Below the pieces are notes generated by a model, which ran no database searches, had not been told where the DNA came from, and saw nothing but the letters and a program-made list of their open reading frames with translations. The position numbers and the translations under genes are program-made. A stretch of DNA of 64,000 nt from Pseudomonas luteola NBRC 103146 (GTDB lineage Bacteria; Pseudomonadota; Gammaproteobacteria; Pseudomonadales; Pseudomonadaceae), in NCBI RefSeq assembly GCF_002091675.1, contig NZ_BDAE01000002.1:119481-183480 (forward strand), read 5' to 3'. How positions within the stretch are numbered: position 1 is the stretch's first letter; each line of letters begins with the position of its first letter. Positions 63,698-64,000 of the stretch are shown here, piece after piece.

Positions 63698-64000
63698 TCA
63701 AGGCGTGGAAGAAGGCTTGTCACGCTTGAACACCGCATGGATATGGTCCACCAGCTCGTTACGGCGATAGGGTTTACTCAGAACGTTCATCGAAGCGTCT
63801 CTAACGTTCTGGTTGGCCAGCTCATCCATGTATCCCGTGGCAAGCAGGACAGGGAGGTTAGGCAGCCGCTGCCTGACACGTTCTACAAGTACCAGGCCAT
63901 TCATGCCTCCCGGCATGATCACATCCGTAAATAATAGATCGACCTTTCCATGGCGGTCGAGCAGCTGAAGTGCTTCCTCGCCGCTCTGGGCCGAGAGCAC
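63698..64000 (-). CDS. C-terminal receiver of a larger protein (5' end outside window)
   Basis: The frame is open to the window edge; about 100 residues are visible. They are the rear two thirds of a receiver domain (LLFTDVIMPGGMNGLVLVERVRQ, LLATGYMDE, LSKPYRRNELVDHI). The MPGGMNGLEL style is typical of receivers at the C-terminus of hybrid PAS histidine kinases. The rest of the protein lies beyond 64000. Confidence 0.85.
   Translation of the reverse strand: MLSAQSGEEALQLLDRHGKVDLLFTDVIMPGGMNGLVLVERVRQRLPNLPVLLATGYMDELANQNVRDASMNVLSKPYRRNELVDHIHAVFKRDKPSSTP

Noticed and set aside
1-64000. CRISPR arrays, tRNA or rRNA genes, insertion sequences, prophage
   Set aside because: Read through for regular repeats with spacers, cloverleaf-like sequences, transposase motifs and phage genes; none seen. 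Short tandem repeats at 1018 and 63219 have no spacers.

Overview
The window reads as a chromosomal segment of a Pseudomonas-like gammaproteobacterium with moderately high GC. Evidence is the ssuEADCBF-type sulfonate operon, an LsfA-type peroxiredoxin, DUF3509-like and quorum-sensing-regulated DUF3820 proteins, a MifS/MifR-like two-component pair beside an alpha-ketoglutarate-type permease, and typical Fur and sigma-54 sites. A P. oryzihabitans-like lineage is possible but is inference only. I see no tRNA, rRNA, prophage, insertion sequence, CRISPR array or secretion-system cluster.

Layout. 1-5134: end of an MFS transporter, a secreted tandem-repeat protein, an alpha/beta-hydrolase lipoprotein, two tiny genes (28 and 30 codons), a GNAT acetyltransferase and a translationally coupled trio (DUF5872-like, DUF3140, VOC). 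5243-8868: a TRAP transporter operon whose small permease is fused to a gluconokinase, preceded by a 20-bp perfect palindrome and a hairpin covering the ribosome binding site. 9097-14942: an ssu operon for sulfonate-sulfur use with two tandem SsuA paralogues and a small frameshifted reading frame. 15025-19167: a 1380-residue CheB-CheR-PAS-kinase-receiver protein. 19419-23284: TrhA, three CspA-family genes, small orphan proteins, an AT-rich spacer and a duplicated KGG stress protein. 23559-33000: RBBP9-like hydrolase, lsfA, a KaiC-like ATPase with a lone receiver, a cation/proton antiporter, a GAF-PAS-PAS-GGDEF protein with a 21-bp internal duplication, an HD phosphohydrolase and a CLC protein.

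33053-37644: sensor kinase, NtrC-class regulator and organic-acid permease, with a sigma-54 promoter and a candidate enhancer between regulator and permease. 37769-40714: Fur-box-preceded TonB-dependent receptor and a DUF4198 protein. 40892-44027: DUF3820 protein, CheV and a Cache-type chemoreceptor. 44179-52004: complete kdpFABCDE potassium system. 52028-59300: small orphan genes, a lipoprotein, an M42-like peptidase, a four-EF-hand protein, an OmpR/EnvZ-type pair and a catalase. 59549-63201: fecBCDE ferric-citrate-type importer with a weaker Fur-like site. 63294-64000: a lone receiver and the C-terminal receiver end of a protein that continues past the window.

Themes are nutrient scavenging (sulfonates, sugar acids, organic acids, iron, potassium) and stress or signal handling (cold shock, peroxide, c-di-GMP, several two-component proteins). 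The most unusual item is the gluconokinase/TRAP small-permease fusion, which places a sugar-acid kinase on the cytoplasmic face of its probable importer.
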